A stretch of 34,150 bases of DNA from positions 1-34,150 of the forward strand of contig CALDTJ010000037.1 in NCBI GenBank assembly GCA_937924145.1, in the 5' to 3' direction. The position numbers were made by a program, and so were the translations under genes. The notes beneath the pieces were generated by a model. The model did not search any database, had not been told where the DNA came from, and saw only the letters and a list, made by a program, of their open reading frames with translations. Below, one piece after another: positions 1-8,911 of this stretch (position 1 is its first letter; each line of letters begins with the position of its first letter). The DNA is from an uncultured Saprospiraceae bacterium (GTDB lineage: Bacteria > Bacteroidota > Bacteroidia > Chitinophagales > Saprospiraceae).

Positions 1-20
1 AGTTTTAACCTTAGAAAAAT

Positions 21-3000
21 ATGAGACTTTTTACCATTCTATTGGCTTTCTTTTTTTCGAATATGCTTTCGGGGCAACGCCCTTTAACCATTACCAAAAA
101 ATTGAATTGGTCGCCCGAACCGATTATTCATAATCCTACGGGGAATTTTGAAAAACAGCTTTGGACATTTGAAGAAAGTTTTTCAAATCCTCAGCATCCA
201 ACCTTGCCTGTTTTCTCCGAAAGGTTCGCCTTAAGTAATGATGGCGAAATTAGTATCAAGATTATCAATACCCAATTTGAAAGATTAGAAAAAGCAGCAG
301 TTCCTGATGATGTGTTTTTAAAAGAGACGCTTCAAATCAGTACAACCGTAGAGGCTGATCGTAATCAATATTTTGGAAAAATATTTTTCATCCCTATTAT
401 AAAAAAAGGGAACACCTATGAAAAATTGGTCTCTTTTGAATTAGAAGTTAACTTTTTACCAAAATCAAATGCTAATTCGATTGCTCGAAAAACAGACCAT
501 ACCTTTAATTCTGTTTTGAAGGATGGTGCAATCTATAAAATAGCGGTCAATCAAACGGGCATCCAAAAACTAGATTATAATTTTCTGAAAGATGAATTAG
601 CAATAGACATCGACAATATAGATCCAACGACGATTAAACTCTATGGAAATGGTGGAGGTATTTTACCAAGAAAAATTGCTGATTTTAGACATGACGATTT
701 GCAAGAAAATGCGATTCAAATCATAGGAGAAGAAGATGGGCGTTTTGACATAGGTGATTACATTTTATTCTATGGAGAAGATGCCAATAAGTGGACCTAC
801 AGCGAGGATGAAGGTATATTTAACCAATCAACTAATATTTACGATTTAAATAATTACTATTTCTTAAAAATAAGTGCAGATAAAGGAAAAAGAATTACGA
901 ACCAAAATTCAATTGCAAATACAGAATATCAGACAAGTTCATTTACCGATTATGTTCGACTAGAAGAAGAGTTCATTAACTTATTGGATAATTTCTCGCA
1001 AGGGCAAGGTACTGGAAAAGATTGGTATGGTGATTTATTCGAAACCATCCGAGAAAGAACTTATAGTGAATTTCAATTTCCAAATGTTATTACAACTGAA
1101 GCAGGGAATATCAAAGCTGCCTTTGCAGGACGAAGTAGCTCAACATCTTCATTTAATGCCACAGTTGGAAACGATAACTTTTCAGCTACCATTAGGCGAT
1201 CAAATACAGGGGATATTGAAGACGAGTATGCGCATATTGGAATAATTAATGAGCCTTTTCTTCCTACTTCAGAAAATTTACCTGTAAAAATAGAATACCC
1301 GCAATCTGCCAGTAGTACAGGTTGGCTAGATTATATTCAACTAAATGTTCGACGAAACCTAATTTATACGGGGGAACAAATGTCATTCCGAGACCCTCAA
1401 ACATTAGAGGCGGCAACTAGTACCTTTGAAGTCTCGAATATTTCTGACAATACTCAAATTTGGGATATTTCGAATCCTTTGGCTCCCATGAATCAGCAAT
1501 TAGATGAAGTAGGTAATACTGCTAGTTTTGGTGCCAATACAACAACCCTAAAAGAATTCATCGCTTTCGATAATAACAGTATTTTTCAAACGCCAATGGC
1601 AATAGGTAATATTCCAAATCAGAATATCCATGAGATTGCTAGTGCAGATTTATTGATTGTCTATCATGCTGATTTTGAAAGTGCTGCTTTACAATTAGCC
1701 GAACATCGAAGAAATCACAGTCGATTTGAGGTAGCAACTATTTTGGTAGATGATATTTACAATGAATTTTCTAGTGGTCGAGTAGACCCTACAGCTATTC
1801 GTGATTTCACTAAAATGGTGTCGGATAGATCTCCTAAGTTTAATTATTTATTATTGATTGGTGATGGTTCATTTGATTATAAAAATATCAAGCGCTTAGA
1901 TAATCCATCTAGTTTTATTCCTGCTTACGAAACCGATGAATCTTTGCATCCAATCGAAGGTTTTCCTACCGATGATTTCTATGCTTTATTGAGTGATAAT
2001 GAAGGAGCAAATTTACGAGGAGCATTAGACATTGCAGTTGGTCGGATTCCTGTAAAAACGGCAGATGAGGCACAAGCAGTGGTTAAAAAAATAATCAACT
2101 ACGATACCAATCCAAAAACTCTGGGTAATTGGCGACTGAATCAAACTTTCATGGCGGACGATGAAGATAGTAGTATTCATCAAAGACAGGCTAATGGCAT
2201 TTCGACCAAAGTCGATACCTTATATGATGTTTATAATGTCAATAAAATATTCTTAGATGCTTTTCAGCAAATAACGACTCCTGGAGGAGAACGATATCCT
2301 GCGGCTAAAGAAGCATTGAATAATGAAATTTTTAAAGGAATTTTAGTTTTAAATTATTTAGGACATGGTGGTTCAAAAGGTTGGACGCAAGAACGAGTTT
2401 TGGAAAAAAATGATATTCTCGGTTGGACTAATTTTGATAAATTACCTTTAATGGTAACTGCGACTTGCTCTTTTACAGGCTATGATGATGCCAACTTTGT
2501 AACAGCAGGAGAAGATGCGTTATTGAACCCGAATGGTGGGGCTATCGGTTTATTTACAACCGTTCGAGCCGTTTATTCTTCTCAGAACGAACGATTAACA
2601 AGAGCTGTTTTTGACCAAATTTATGAAAAAGTAGATGGCGTACATCCTCCAATTGGAGAAATCATGCGGTTGGGGAAAAATAGTAATTCGGCAGATACTA
2701 CTAATATTAATGCTCGAAAATTCACCTTAATCGGCGACCCGTCTATGCAATTGGCTTTACCAAAATTGGAAGTTGTTACTTCTAAAATTAATAATCAACC
2801 TGTTGTTGCTAATCAAATTGATACCATACAAGCATTAGAACGAGTCACAATTGAAGGTTTTGTATCAGATGGTTCTGGCAACCCGATGCTTTCCTTTAAT
2901 GGTAAAATATTTCCAACTGTTTTTGATAAAAAGATTACAGTCTCCAATTTAGGCAATGATTCAGGTAGTAGAATTTTACCTTTTGATATTCAAAAAAATG

Positions 3001-3866
3001 TATTATTCAAAGGAACAGCGAGTGTAACTAATGGTCGATTTCAATTCACCTTCGTAGTCCCAAAGGATATTAACTACGAATACGGCTTAGGGAAAATTAG
3101 CTACTATGCCGAAAATGGTCAAATAGATGCTTCGGGATTTTATAATAATCTAATTATCGGAGGAACAAAAGCAGATGCTATTGTAGATAATGAAGGGCCA
3201 TTAGTAGAAGTGTTTATGAATGATTCTACCTTTGTTTTTGGCGGAACGACCAATGCTGATCCAACTTTATTGGTTCTATTATCCGATGATAATGGCATTA
3301 ACGTCTCCGGCACAAGTATCGGTCATGACCTAACTGCGGTTTTAGATAATAATACTCAGAATACTTTTTTACTGAATGAATTCTACGAAGCAGCACAAGA
3401 TGATTATCGAAGAGGGATTGTTCGTTTTCCTTTAAGTGATTTAGAACCAGGAATTCATCAATTAAAAGTCAAAGCATGGGATGTATTTAATAATTCTTCG
3501 GAAGGAATTACAGAATTTTTGGTTGCAGACGCTGCGGATGCAGCTTTGGAACGAGTTTTGAACTATCCTAACCCTTTTACCACCTCAACTCAATTCCAAT
3601 TTCTACATAATTTAAGTGCAGGGCAACTAATGGAAGTACAAGTACGTATTTTTACGGTCTCTGGGCGTTTGATTAAAACCATCGAAACCGAAGTCGTCAG
3701 TGATGGCAATCGAGTCAGTGATATTAACTGGGATGGTAAGGATGAATATGGTGGTGACTTAGCTAGAGGTACCTATTTATATAAGGTTAGTGTACGACCA
3801 TCATCAGGCGACATTGTTGGAAAAACGATTAATAGTGATTTCGAGAAGTTGGTCATTTTAAAATAA
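21..3866 (+). CDS. porU: Type IX secretion system sortase PorU (peptidase family C25)
   Basis: PorU is the outer-membrane-associated cysteine protease of the type IX secretion system; it removes the C-terminal signal of exported cargo and attaches the cargo to the cell surface. The 1281-residue protein starts with a signal peptide (about residues 1-18, hydrophobic LLAFFF core). A gingipain-type C25 domain spans roughly 540-910, with the catalytic histidine in LGHGG (H782) and the nucleophile in TATCSF (C816), both intact. The last 100 residues, from NYPNPF at about 1181 through a W-x-G-x-D and GxYxYKV pattern, form a FlgD/CTD-like beta domain as is usual for PorU. The gene directly precedes porV, its partner in the attachment complex, which is typical of Bacteroidota. 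The ATG lies 20 bases into the window, so any promoter is outside. Length is normal for the family and no frame break is seen. Confidence 0.95.
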   Translation: MRLFTILLAFFFSNMLSGQRPLTITKKLNWSPEPIIHNPTGNFEKQLWTFEESFSNPQHPTLPVFSERFALSNDGEISIKIINTQFERLEKAAVPDDVFLKETLQISTTVEADRNQYFGKIFFIPIIKKGNTYEKLVSFELEVNFLPKSNANSIARKTDHTFNSVLKDGAIYKIAVNQTGIQKLDYNFLKDELAIDIDNIDPTTIKLYGNGGGILPRKIADFRHDDLQENAIQIIGEEDGRFDIGDYILFYGEDANKWTYSEDEGIFNQSTNIYDLNNYYFLKISADKGKRITNQNSIANTEYQTSSFTDYVRLEEEFINLLDNFSQGQGTGKDWYGDLFETIRERTYSEFQFPNVITTEAGNIKAAFAGRSSSTSSFNATVGNDNFSATIRRSNTGDIEDEYAHIGIINEPFLPTSENLPVKIEYPQSASSTGWLDYIQLNVRRNLIYTGEQMSFRDPQTLEAATSTFEVSNISDNTQIWDISNPLAPMNQQLDEVGNTASFGANTTTLKEFIAFDNNSIFQTPMAIGNIPNQNIHEIASADLLIVYHADFESAALQLAEHRRNHSRFEVATILVDDIYNEFSSGRVDPTAIRDFTKMVSDRSPKFNYLLLIGDGSFDYKNIKRLDNPSSFIPAYETDESLHPIEGFPTDDFYALLSDNEGANLRGALDIAVGRIPVKTADEAQAVVKKIINYDTNPKTLGNWRLNQTFMADDEDSSIHQRQANGISTKVDTLYDVYNVNKIFLDAFQQITTPGGERYPAAKEALNNEIFKGILVLNYLGHGGSKGWTQERVLEKNDILGWTNFDKLPLMVTATCSFTGYDDANFVTAGEDALLNPNGGAIGLFTTVRAVYSSQNERLTRAVFDQIYEKVDGVHPPIGEIMRLGKNSNSADTTNINARKFTLIGDPSMQLALPKLEVVTSKINNQPVVANQIDTIQALERVTIEGFVSDGSGNPMLSFNGKIFPTVFDKKITVSNLGNDSGSRILPFDIQKNVLFKGTASVTNGRFQFTFVVPKDINYEYGLGKISYYAENGQIDASGFYNNLIIGGTKADAIVDNEGPLVEVFMNDSTFVFGGTTNADPTLLVLLSDDNGINVSGTSIGHDLTAVLDNNTQNTFLLNEFYEAAQDDYRRGIVRFPLSDLEPGIHQLKVKAWDVFNNSSEGITEFLVADAADAALERVLNYPNPFTTSTQFQFLHNLSAGQLMEVQVRIFTVSGRLIKTIETEVVSDGNRVSDINWDGKDEYGGDLARGTYLYKVSVRPSSGDIVGKTINSDFEKLVILK

Positions 3867-3898
3867 TTACCTTAACTATGACGCTAGATTTTGCCAGA

Positions 3899-3927
3899 TT
3901 TAGACTTTTTTTGAATAACTGTCTAAA
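3899..3927 (+). terminator. Weak hairpin after porU
   Basis: Arms TTTAGAC (3899-3905) and GTCTAAA (3921-3927) form a perfect 7-bp stem with a 15-base loop, 30 bases after the porU stop. The U-tract lies in the loop and only a loose T-rich stretch follows, so this is at best a weak terminator or processing site. The rest of the 266 bases before the porV start holds the porV -7 box and nothing else I recognise. Confidence 0.3.
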
Positions 3928-4093
3928 GTGCTTTAAGTTTTTCTTAACATCGGCAATATTTCCCGAAAATTATAGTTTTAAAAATAATCAAATCTAAAAT
4001 TAGGGTATTCCTTTAATTTTTGATCTCTGCAACAACTAAATTAGTGCAACAACACATTAAATCGACATGAATTATTTCGACCAAAAAAATTCT

Positions 4094-4101
4094 TACATTT
4101 G
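4094..4101 (+). promoter_or_regulatory. Bacteroidota -7 box of porV
   Basis: TACATTTG matches the Bacteroidota consensus TAnnTTTG exactly. It lies 31 bases before the ATG at 4133 and downstream of an earlier in-frame ATG at 4067, so it decides in favour of the later start. No clear TTTG -33 element is seen at the usual spacing. Confidence 0.6.
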
Positions 4102-4132
4102 GGCCTTTGTTCGCCCTTTATGCAATAATGCT

Positions 4133-5356
4133 ATGAAAAAAACAGTACTCAGTAGCTTAGTTTTAGTATTCCTTTTAGGAATGACTCAAAAATCTTTTGC
4201 CCAATGTTTTCTAAATTCTGCGACAGGAGAATACGAAACGGTTTTAGGGGAACCATGTGTAAACACCATTATTACAGCAGTACCTTTCTTAAGAATTGTG
4301 CCTGATGCTCGTTCTGCGGCAATGGGAGATGTTGGTATTGCTACTTCTACAGATGCCAATGCTTTACACTTTAATGGGTCTAAAATGGTTTTTGGTGAAG
4401 ATAAAGGAGGTGTCGCTGTTACTTATACTCCATGGTTGAGAGCTTTAAACGTAAATGATGTTTATTTGGCTTACCTCTCTGGATATACTAAATTTGGTGA
4501 CAATGACAACCAAGCTGCTGGCTTTAGTTTAAGATATTTTTCTCTAGGGGATATTGCCTTTACAGATGAAAACGGAATGCCATTAGGAAACGGTAGACCG
4601 AACGAATTTGAATTAAATGGTTCTTATGCTAGATTGTTAGGTGACAAGTTATCTGCTGGTTTAGGGGCTAAATTTATCTATTCCAACTTGGCTGCTGGTC
4701 AAGAAGTAGGTGGAGAGCAAATTTCTGCAGGAACTGCCTTTGCAGCGGATATCTCGATGACCTATAAGTCTGGAGAAATCGATATGAATAACGGTTCTTC
4801 CAATTTGACTGTAGGTTTAGCTTTAACAAACTTAGGTTCTAAAATTACTTATACCAACTCTATTAATAAAGACTTTATTCCTGCTAACATCGGTTTAGGT
4901 GCAGCTTGGGATTTAGATTTAGATGAATTTAATAGATTGACGGTTGCCTTAGACATTAATAAATTAATGGCTCCAACTCCTGACCCAGGTGCAGAAGATC
5001 TAGATGCAGATGGTGTTCCTGATTATAAGCAGGTATCTACTTTCTCTGGTATTTTTGGTTCTTTCGGTGATGCTCAAGGAGGTATCTCTGAAGAGTTGAG
5101 AGAATTAATGTATTCTTTTGGTATTGAGTACTGGTACGACAAGCAATTTGCGGTTAGAACTGGATATTTCTACGAGCATTCTACTAAGGGGAATAGAAAA
5201 TATTTCACAGTAGGATTAGGTCTAAAATACAACGTTTTTGGCTTAAACATTTCTTATTTAGTGCCAACAACGAACCAAAGAAATCCACTGGATAATACAC
5301 TTAGATTTTCTATGTTATTTGACTTCTCTGCTTTCCGTTCAGATGCTGATTTATAG
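4133..5356 (+). CDS. porV: Type IX secretion outer-membrane protein PorV (LptO family)
   Basis: PorV is an outer-membrane beta-barrel of the FadL-like fold that shuttles cargo from the SprA translocon to the PorU sortase complex. The reading frame is open from 4067, but the ATG at 4133 gives a proper signal peptide (MKKTVLSSLVLVFLLG...SFAQ, 24 residues), sits just after a TAnnTTTG box, and yields 407 residues. Typical PorV features follow: PFLRIVPDARSAAMGDVG near the mature N-terminus, repeated amphipathic strands, and a C-terminal barrel end (SMLFDFSAF). An acidic stretch D-L-D-A-D-G-V-P-D (residues 289-297 of this start) resembles a thrombospondin type 3 or dockerin calcium loop and lies in a predicted inter-strand loop. 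It follows porU by 266 bases but has its own promoter and a strong terminator. Confidence 0.93.
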   Translation: MKKTVLSSLVLVFLLGMTQKSFAQCFLNSATGEYETVLGEPCVNTIITAVPFLRIVPDARSAAMGDVGIATSTDANALHFNGSKMVFGEDKGGVAVTYTPWLRALNVNDVYLAYLSGYTKFGDNDNQAAGFSLRYFSLGDIAFTDENGMPLGNGRPNEFELNGSYARLLGDKLSAGLGAKFIYSNLAAGQEVGGEQISAGTAFAADISMTYKSGEIDMNNGSSNLTVGLALTNLGSKITYTNSINKDFIPANIGLGAAWDLDLDEFNRLTVALDINKLMAPTPDPGAEDLDADGVPDYKQVSTFSGIFGSFGDAQGGISEELRELMYSFGIEYWYDKQFAVRTGYFYEHSTKGNRKYFTVGLGLKYNVFGLNISYLVPTTNQRNPLDNTLRFSMLFDFSAFRSDADL

Positions 5357-5424
5357 AGTGTAAGAAGGTAATAGGTGAGAAATATGAGCGCGTAGAGACT
5401 TTTTAAGATCTACTACTATAATAT

Positions 5425-5477
5425 AACAACCCGAAATAGTGATAATCATATCTACTATTTCGGGTTGTTTGTTTTTA
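5425..5477 (+). terminator. Strong intrinsic terminator of porV
   Basis: A perfect 16-bp stem, AACAACCCGAAATAGT (5425-5440) with ACTATTTCGGGTTGTT (5454-5469), 13-base loop, followed by TGTTTTT. It lies 69 bases after the porV stop. Confidence 0.9.
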
Positions 5478-5555
5478 ATCAGTACGAAAAAAGACAATTA
5501 TCTATAAAAGCATATTTTCCTGACTAAATCTTCTGCTAAGTCTTTTATTTTCTCG

Positions 5556-5563
5556 TAACTTTG
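5556..5563 (+). promoter_or_regulatory. -7 box upstream of the purF-like gene
   Basis: TAACTTTG fits TAnnTTTG. A partial -33 match, TTCTG, lies about 20 bases upstream (5531-5535). Transcription would start near 5570 and give a leader of about 130 bases that contains the hairpin at 5620-5652. Confidence 0.5.
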
Positions 5564-5619
5564 TCGTTTTCAACAAACAATTTGAGCTGAATTTATATCA
5601 TTTTAATTGTCTTTGGCTA

Positions 5620-5652
5620 AGTCCTGCCAGCACTTGGAGTGCTGGCAGGACT
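5620..5652. repeat. Perfect GC-rich palindrome, REP-like
   Basis: AGTCCTGCCAGCACT (5620-5634) and AGTGCTGGCAGGACT (5638-5652) are exact inverted copies around a TGG loop, making a 15-bp stem. It is much richer in G+C than its surroundings and has no U-tract after it, so it is not a standard terminator. It lies between the -7 box and the ATG of the purF-like gene. The core GCACTTGGAGTGC is related to GCACTTGAAGTGA in the hairpin at 16597-16625, which suggests a dispersed palindrome family. Confidence 0.6.
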
Positions 5653-5698
5653 ATCATTCGGCATTAAAAGATACCTGAATTTTTCCTAATTTTTTTCT

Positions 5699-7591
5699 AT
5701 GAGTGATTCTATTAAACATGAGTGCGGTTTAGCGGTAGTTCGATTACTAAAACCGCTTGAGTTTTATCATAAAAAATACGGGACTGCTCTATATGGTCTA
5801 AACAAACTGCAACTACTCCTGCAAAAGCAAAGAAATAGAGGGCAAGATGGAGCAGGATTAGCAACAATCAAGTTAGATCCAAAACCAGGAAAACGCTACA
5901 TCAGTCGAAAAAGATGTGTGACCAATAACTACCTTGCAGACCTTTTTAGAGACGTACGTGGTCACTTTAAAGACCTCACTCAACAACAATTGAATGATCC
6001 TAAATGGCTTAAACACAATATGCCCTATATCGGGGAATTGTTAATGGGACATTTAAGATATGGGACACATGGGGATAACTCCATCGAAACTTGCCACCCT
6101 TTCCTTCGACAAAATAACTGGATTAGTAGAAACCTCGTCTTAGCTGGTAATTTTAATATGACCAACGTGGATGAACTTTTTGAAGAATTGGTCCAACTGG
6201 GTCAATATCCAAAACGTAAAGCAGACACGGTTACGGTAATGGAAAAAATTGGTCATTTCTTAGATGATGAAGTGCAACGGTTATTTAACTGGCATAAACC
6301 TGACGGACATACCAATCAAGAAATCAATGACCTAATTTTTGACAACCTAGATGTCAAACGAATGCTTCGTAGAGCCAGTAAAAAGTTTGATGGCGGATAT
6401 GTGATTGCAGGTATGATTGGCCATGGAGATGCTTTTGTGATTCGAGATCCAAGTGGGATTAGACCAGCCTTTTATTATGCAGATGATGAAATAGTAGTAG
6501 TCGCTTCTGAGCGTCCTGCTATCCAAACAGCCATGAATGTCCATTACACGAAAATTAAAGAATTAGGAAGAGGAAATGCCTTAATTATTAAGAAAAGTGG
6601 AAAAGTCAGTGAGAAAAAATATATCGCTAAAAAAGAAAGAACTGCCTGCTCCTTTGAACGAATTTATTTTTCTAGAGGGACTGATAGAGATATTTATCTA
6701 GAACGAAAAAAATTAGGAGAGCAATTAACAAAATTGGTCTTAAATGAAGTTGATCAGGATATTGCAAATACGGTCTTTTCATTTGTCCCAAACACCGCAG
6801 AATCTGCGTTTTATGGCCTTGTCGATGGGGCTGAGAAACATTTGAACAAAATAAAGCAAGGGCAAATTCTAGATCTAGGTAAAGATCTAAAGCCAAAAAA
6901 ATTAGAAAAAATTCTTTCGCAAAAGGTTCGAATAGAAAAAACCGTCGTCAAAGATGCCAAATTAAGAACATTCATCGCAGACGATGCGACTAGAGGAGAA
7001 CTTGTGTCTCACGTTTACGACGTAACCTACGGTATTGTCAATAACGAAAAAGATAATTTAGTACTATTAGATGATTCCATCGTAAGAGGTACTACATTAA
7101 AGGATAGTATTATCAAAATCGTCTCTAGGCTTCGACCGAAAAAAATCATCGTAGTATCTTCTGCTCCTCAGATACGCTATCCTGATTGCTATGGTATAGA
7201 CATGTCTAGATTAGGAAATTTCGCAGCCTTTAAAGCACTCATCGCCTTACTAAAGAAAAATGGAAAAACGCATTTGATTAAAAAGACTTACAAAAAATGT
7301 AAAGCTCAACTTCAATTGCCTTTAGTCGAGATGACTAATCCATTGATTGACCTTTATAACGAATTTACTTACGAAGAGATTTCTGATAAGATAGCGGAAA
7401 TGATTACGCCAGAAGGGATTAAGCCAGAGGTTAAAGTGATTTATCAAAAAATAGAAGGTTTGCACAAGGCCTGTCCTAATAATAATGGAGATTGGTATTT
7501 TTCAGGAAATTACCCTACTCCAGGAGGATTCAGAGTAGTGAATAAGGCATTTGTTAATTATGTAGAACAGCGAAATGAAAGGGCTTATTAA
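5699..7591 (+). CDS. PurF-type amidophosphoribosyltransferase, long divergent form
   Basis: The protein combines an N-terminal class II glutamine amidotransferase with a phosphoribosyltransferase domain, as in PurF, which makes 5-phosphoribosylamine from PRPP and glutamine in the first step of purine synthesis. The nucleophile is C9 in HECGLA, so a short propeptide would be removed; oxyanion and glutamine-site motifs are visible as GHLRYGTHG (about 117-125) and GNFN (about 150). The PRPP loop LLDDSIVRGTT (456-466) is intact. At 630 residues it is longer than ordinary PurF (about 470-510), with an expanded middle and a C-terminal extension (about 560-630, with GDWYFSGNYPTPGG). The usual VPDSG motif is replaced by VPNTAE. 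Bacteroidota often carry this long form besides a normal purF, so it may be a paralogue with a shifted role. It has its own promoter and converges on hemA. Confidence 0.85.
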   Translation: MSDSIKHECGLAVVRLLKPLEFYHKKYGTALYGLNKLQLLLQKQRNRGQDGAGLATIKLDPKPGKRYISRKRCVTNNYLADLFRDVRGHFKDLTQQQLNDPKWLKHNMPYIGELLMGHLRYGTHGDNSIETCHPFLRQNNWISRNLVLAGNFNMTNVDELFEELVQLGQYPKRKADTVTVMEKIGHFLDDEVQRLFNWHKPDGHTNQEINDLIFDNLDVKRMLRRASKKFDGGYVIAGMIGHGDAFVIRDPSGIRPAFYYADDEIVVVASERPAIQTAMNVHYTKIKELGRGNALIIKKSGKVSEKKYIAKKERTACSFERIYFSRGTDRDIYLERKKLGEQLTKLVLNEVDQDIANTVFSFVPNTAESAFYGLVDGAEKHLNKIKQGQILDLGKDLKPKKLEKILSQKVRIEKTVVKDAKLRTFIADDATRGELVSHVYDVTYGIVNNEKDNLVLLDDSIVRGTTLKDSIIKIVSRLRPKKIIVVSSAPQIRYPDCYGIDMSRLGNFAAFKALIALLKKNGKTHLIKKTYKKCKAQLQLPLVEMTNPLIDLYNEFTYEEISDKIAEMITPEGIKPEVKVIYQKIEGLHKACPNNNGDWYFSGNYPTPGGFRVVNKAFVNYVEQRNERAY

Positions 7592-7599
7592 TCAATAGG

Positions 7600-7629
7600 C
7601 AGTTGACAGTAAGCAGTATACTGTAGGCA
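7600..7629 (+). repeat. Heptamer array 1 (CAGTWGG-like)
   Basis: Four consecutive 7-base units: CAGTTGA (7600), CAGTAAG (7607), CAGTATA (7614), CTGTAGG (7621), then CA. The array starts 8 bases after the purF-like stop codon and reads in the direction of that gene. Related arrays lie at 27553-27581 and 32071-32108. The sub-sequence CAGTATACTG (7614-7623) is also a perfect 10-base palindrome. No classic terminator is found between the convergent purF-like and hemA genes. Confidence 0.6.
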
Positions 7630-7657
7630 TTTTGTATATCCTTGAATTGGGGGGATG

Positions 7658-8878
7658 CTAAACGATTAGTTCTTTAGCAGCTTTCATTGGAACACTAATA
7701 CATTTCTTTTCCATGTAGGTCATCATTTTTTCGAATAATGCCTTCGTATTATCATCTAAAGATTCTAAATCTTTTTTGAATACTTCGTTTAATGCTTTTT
7801 CTTTAATCGCTTTTATTTCAGAAGGGACACTTTGTAGTGCTTTTGTGATTTGTCTTTGTTGGAAAATTTTCTGAAATTCGTTTATTTGACGTTGTAATAA
7901 TATTTTAGCTTTCCCTACCTCTTGTTTTCTAAATTCTAAATTTAGTTCGGCTAACTGTTTTAAATCTTCTATTTCAATGTAGTTGATGTTAAATTCTTCC
8001 ACTACTGGTCGATCTACATTATTAGGAATAGATAAGTCAACAATTAACTTCTCTTGTCCATCATCACCCAAAACTTGCTGATATAATGGCTTTTTGATAA
8101 TAGCCTCGGTTGCACCTGTACAAACGATCATACAATCAAATCCTTCTCTATAGCTAGGCAGTTCTGATAGTAGAAAAGCATTGGCATTAAATCTTTCCGC
8201 TAATTTTTGTGCTTTTTCAATACTTCTATTAAATACCGTGACATTGGTGTATTCGTATTTGACTAAAAATTTTGAGACTAACAAGTTCGTTTGTCCTGCT
8301 CCTACTAAAAGGATTCGTGCGTCTTTAGATAGATTACTTTCCAAAAGCTTTCTGATAGCTAAAGAAACTACTGATATTTGCTTTTCGCCAATTTTTGTCT
8401 GCGCATATACTTCCTTTGATGCCTCCACCAAGTGTTTCATCAATAAACGAATACTACTCCCTGTCAACCCCCACTTCTCAGATCTTTCAAATCCTTCTCT
8501 AATCTGACGAAGAATTTCTCTTTCTCCAACCACTAAAGAGTCAATTGAAGACGATACCTCATAAATATGATTAATGGCAGCTTTGCCTTCGTATGCAGTA
8601 ATAATTCGCTGAATATAGTCAGCAGAAAGAGAAGAATTTATCGTTTGAAAAAAAGAAGTGACAAAAGAGAGATCGAGTTCCTTAGCTGATTTATATAGAT
8701 AGATGACCCGATTACACGTAGCGACATACAAAAGCTCGTCTAATCCAAACTGACTTTTAAGGTTGGTTAATTTTTCCTGTAGCTCATTATCGTCAACATG
8801 AGTGACCACGAAATCAGCAATCCTTTCCAAACGGACATGTTTGTGTGTTACTGTAAGTATTTTATATTCGTTTAGCAT
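7658..8878 (-). CDS. hemA: Glutamyl-tRNA reductase
   Basis: HemA reduces the glutamate of glutamyl-tRNA(Glu) with NADPH to glutamate-1-semialdehyde, the first committed step of the C5 route to tetrapyrroles. The open frame extends to 8911, but the ATG at 8876-8878 gives MLNEYKILTVTHKH, where family members begin, and places the catalytic cysteine (ATCNR) at residue 55, close to its position 50 in the E. coli enzyme. A Rossmann segment (ARILLVGAGQTNLLVSKFL) follows in the middle, then a helical dimerisation tail. The resulting 406 residues are normal for the family. The gene is monocistronic here: the next gene on this strand upstream, metF, ends with a strong terminator, and a TAATTTTG box stands 80 bases upstream. 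Confidence 0.93.
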   Translation of the reverse strand: MLNEYKILTVTHKHVRLERIADFVVTHVDDNELQEKLTNLKSQFGLDELLYVATCNRVIYLYKSAKELDLSFVTSFFQTINSSLSADYIQRIITAYEGKAAINHIYEVSSSIDSLVVGEREILRQIREGFERSEKWGLTGSSIRLLMKHLVEASKEVYAQTKIGEKQISVVSLAIRKLLESNLSKDARILLVGAGQTNLLVSKFLVKYEYTNVTVFNRSIEKAQKLAERFNANAFLLSELPSYREGFDCMIVCTGATEAIIKKPLYQQVLGDDGQEKLIVDLSIPNNVDRPVVEEFNINYIEIEDLKQLAELNLEFRKQEVGKAKILLQRQINEFQKIFQQRQITKALQSVPSEIKAIKEKALNEVFKKDLESLDDNTKALFEKMMTYMEKKCISVPMKAAKELIV

Positions 8879-8911
8879 ATATTTCTTTTGTCCGCGCCAG
8901 GAATGAATCAT

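Noticed and set aside
7600-7629. CRISPR or tandem satellite
   Set aside because: Units are 7 bases and degenerate, with no spacers and no cas genes nearby.
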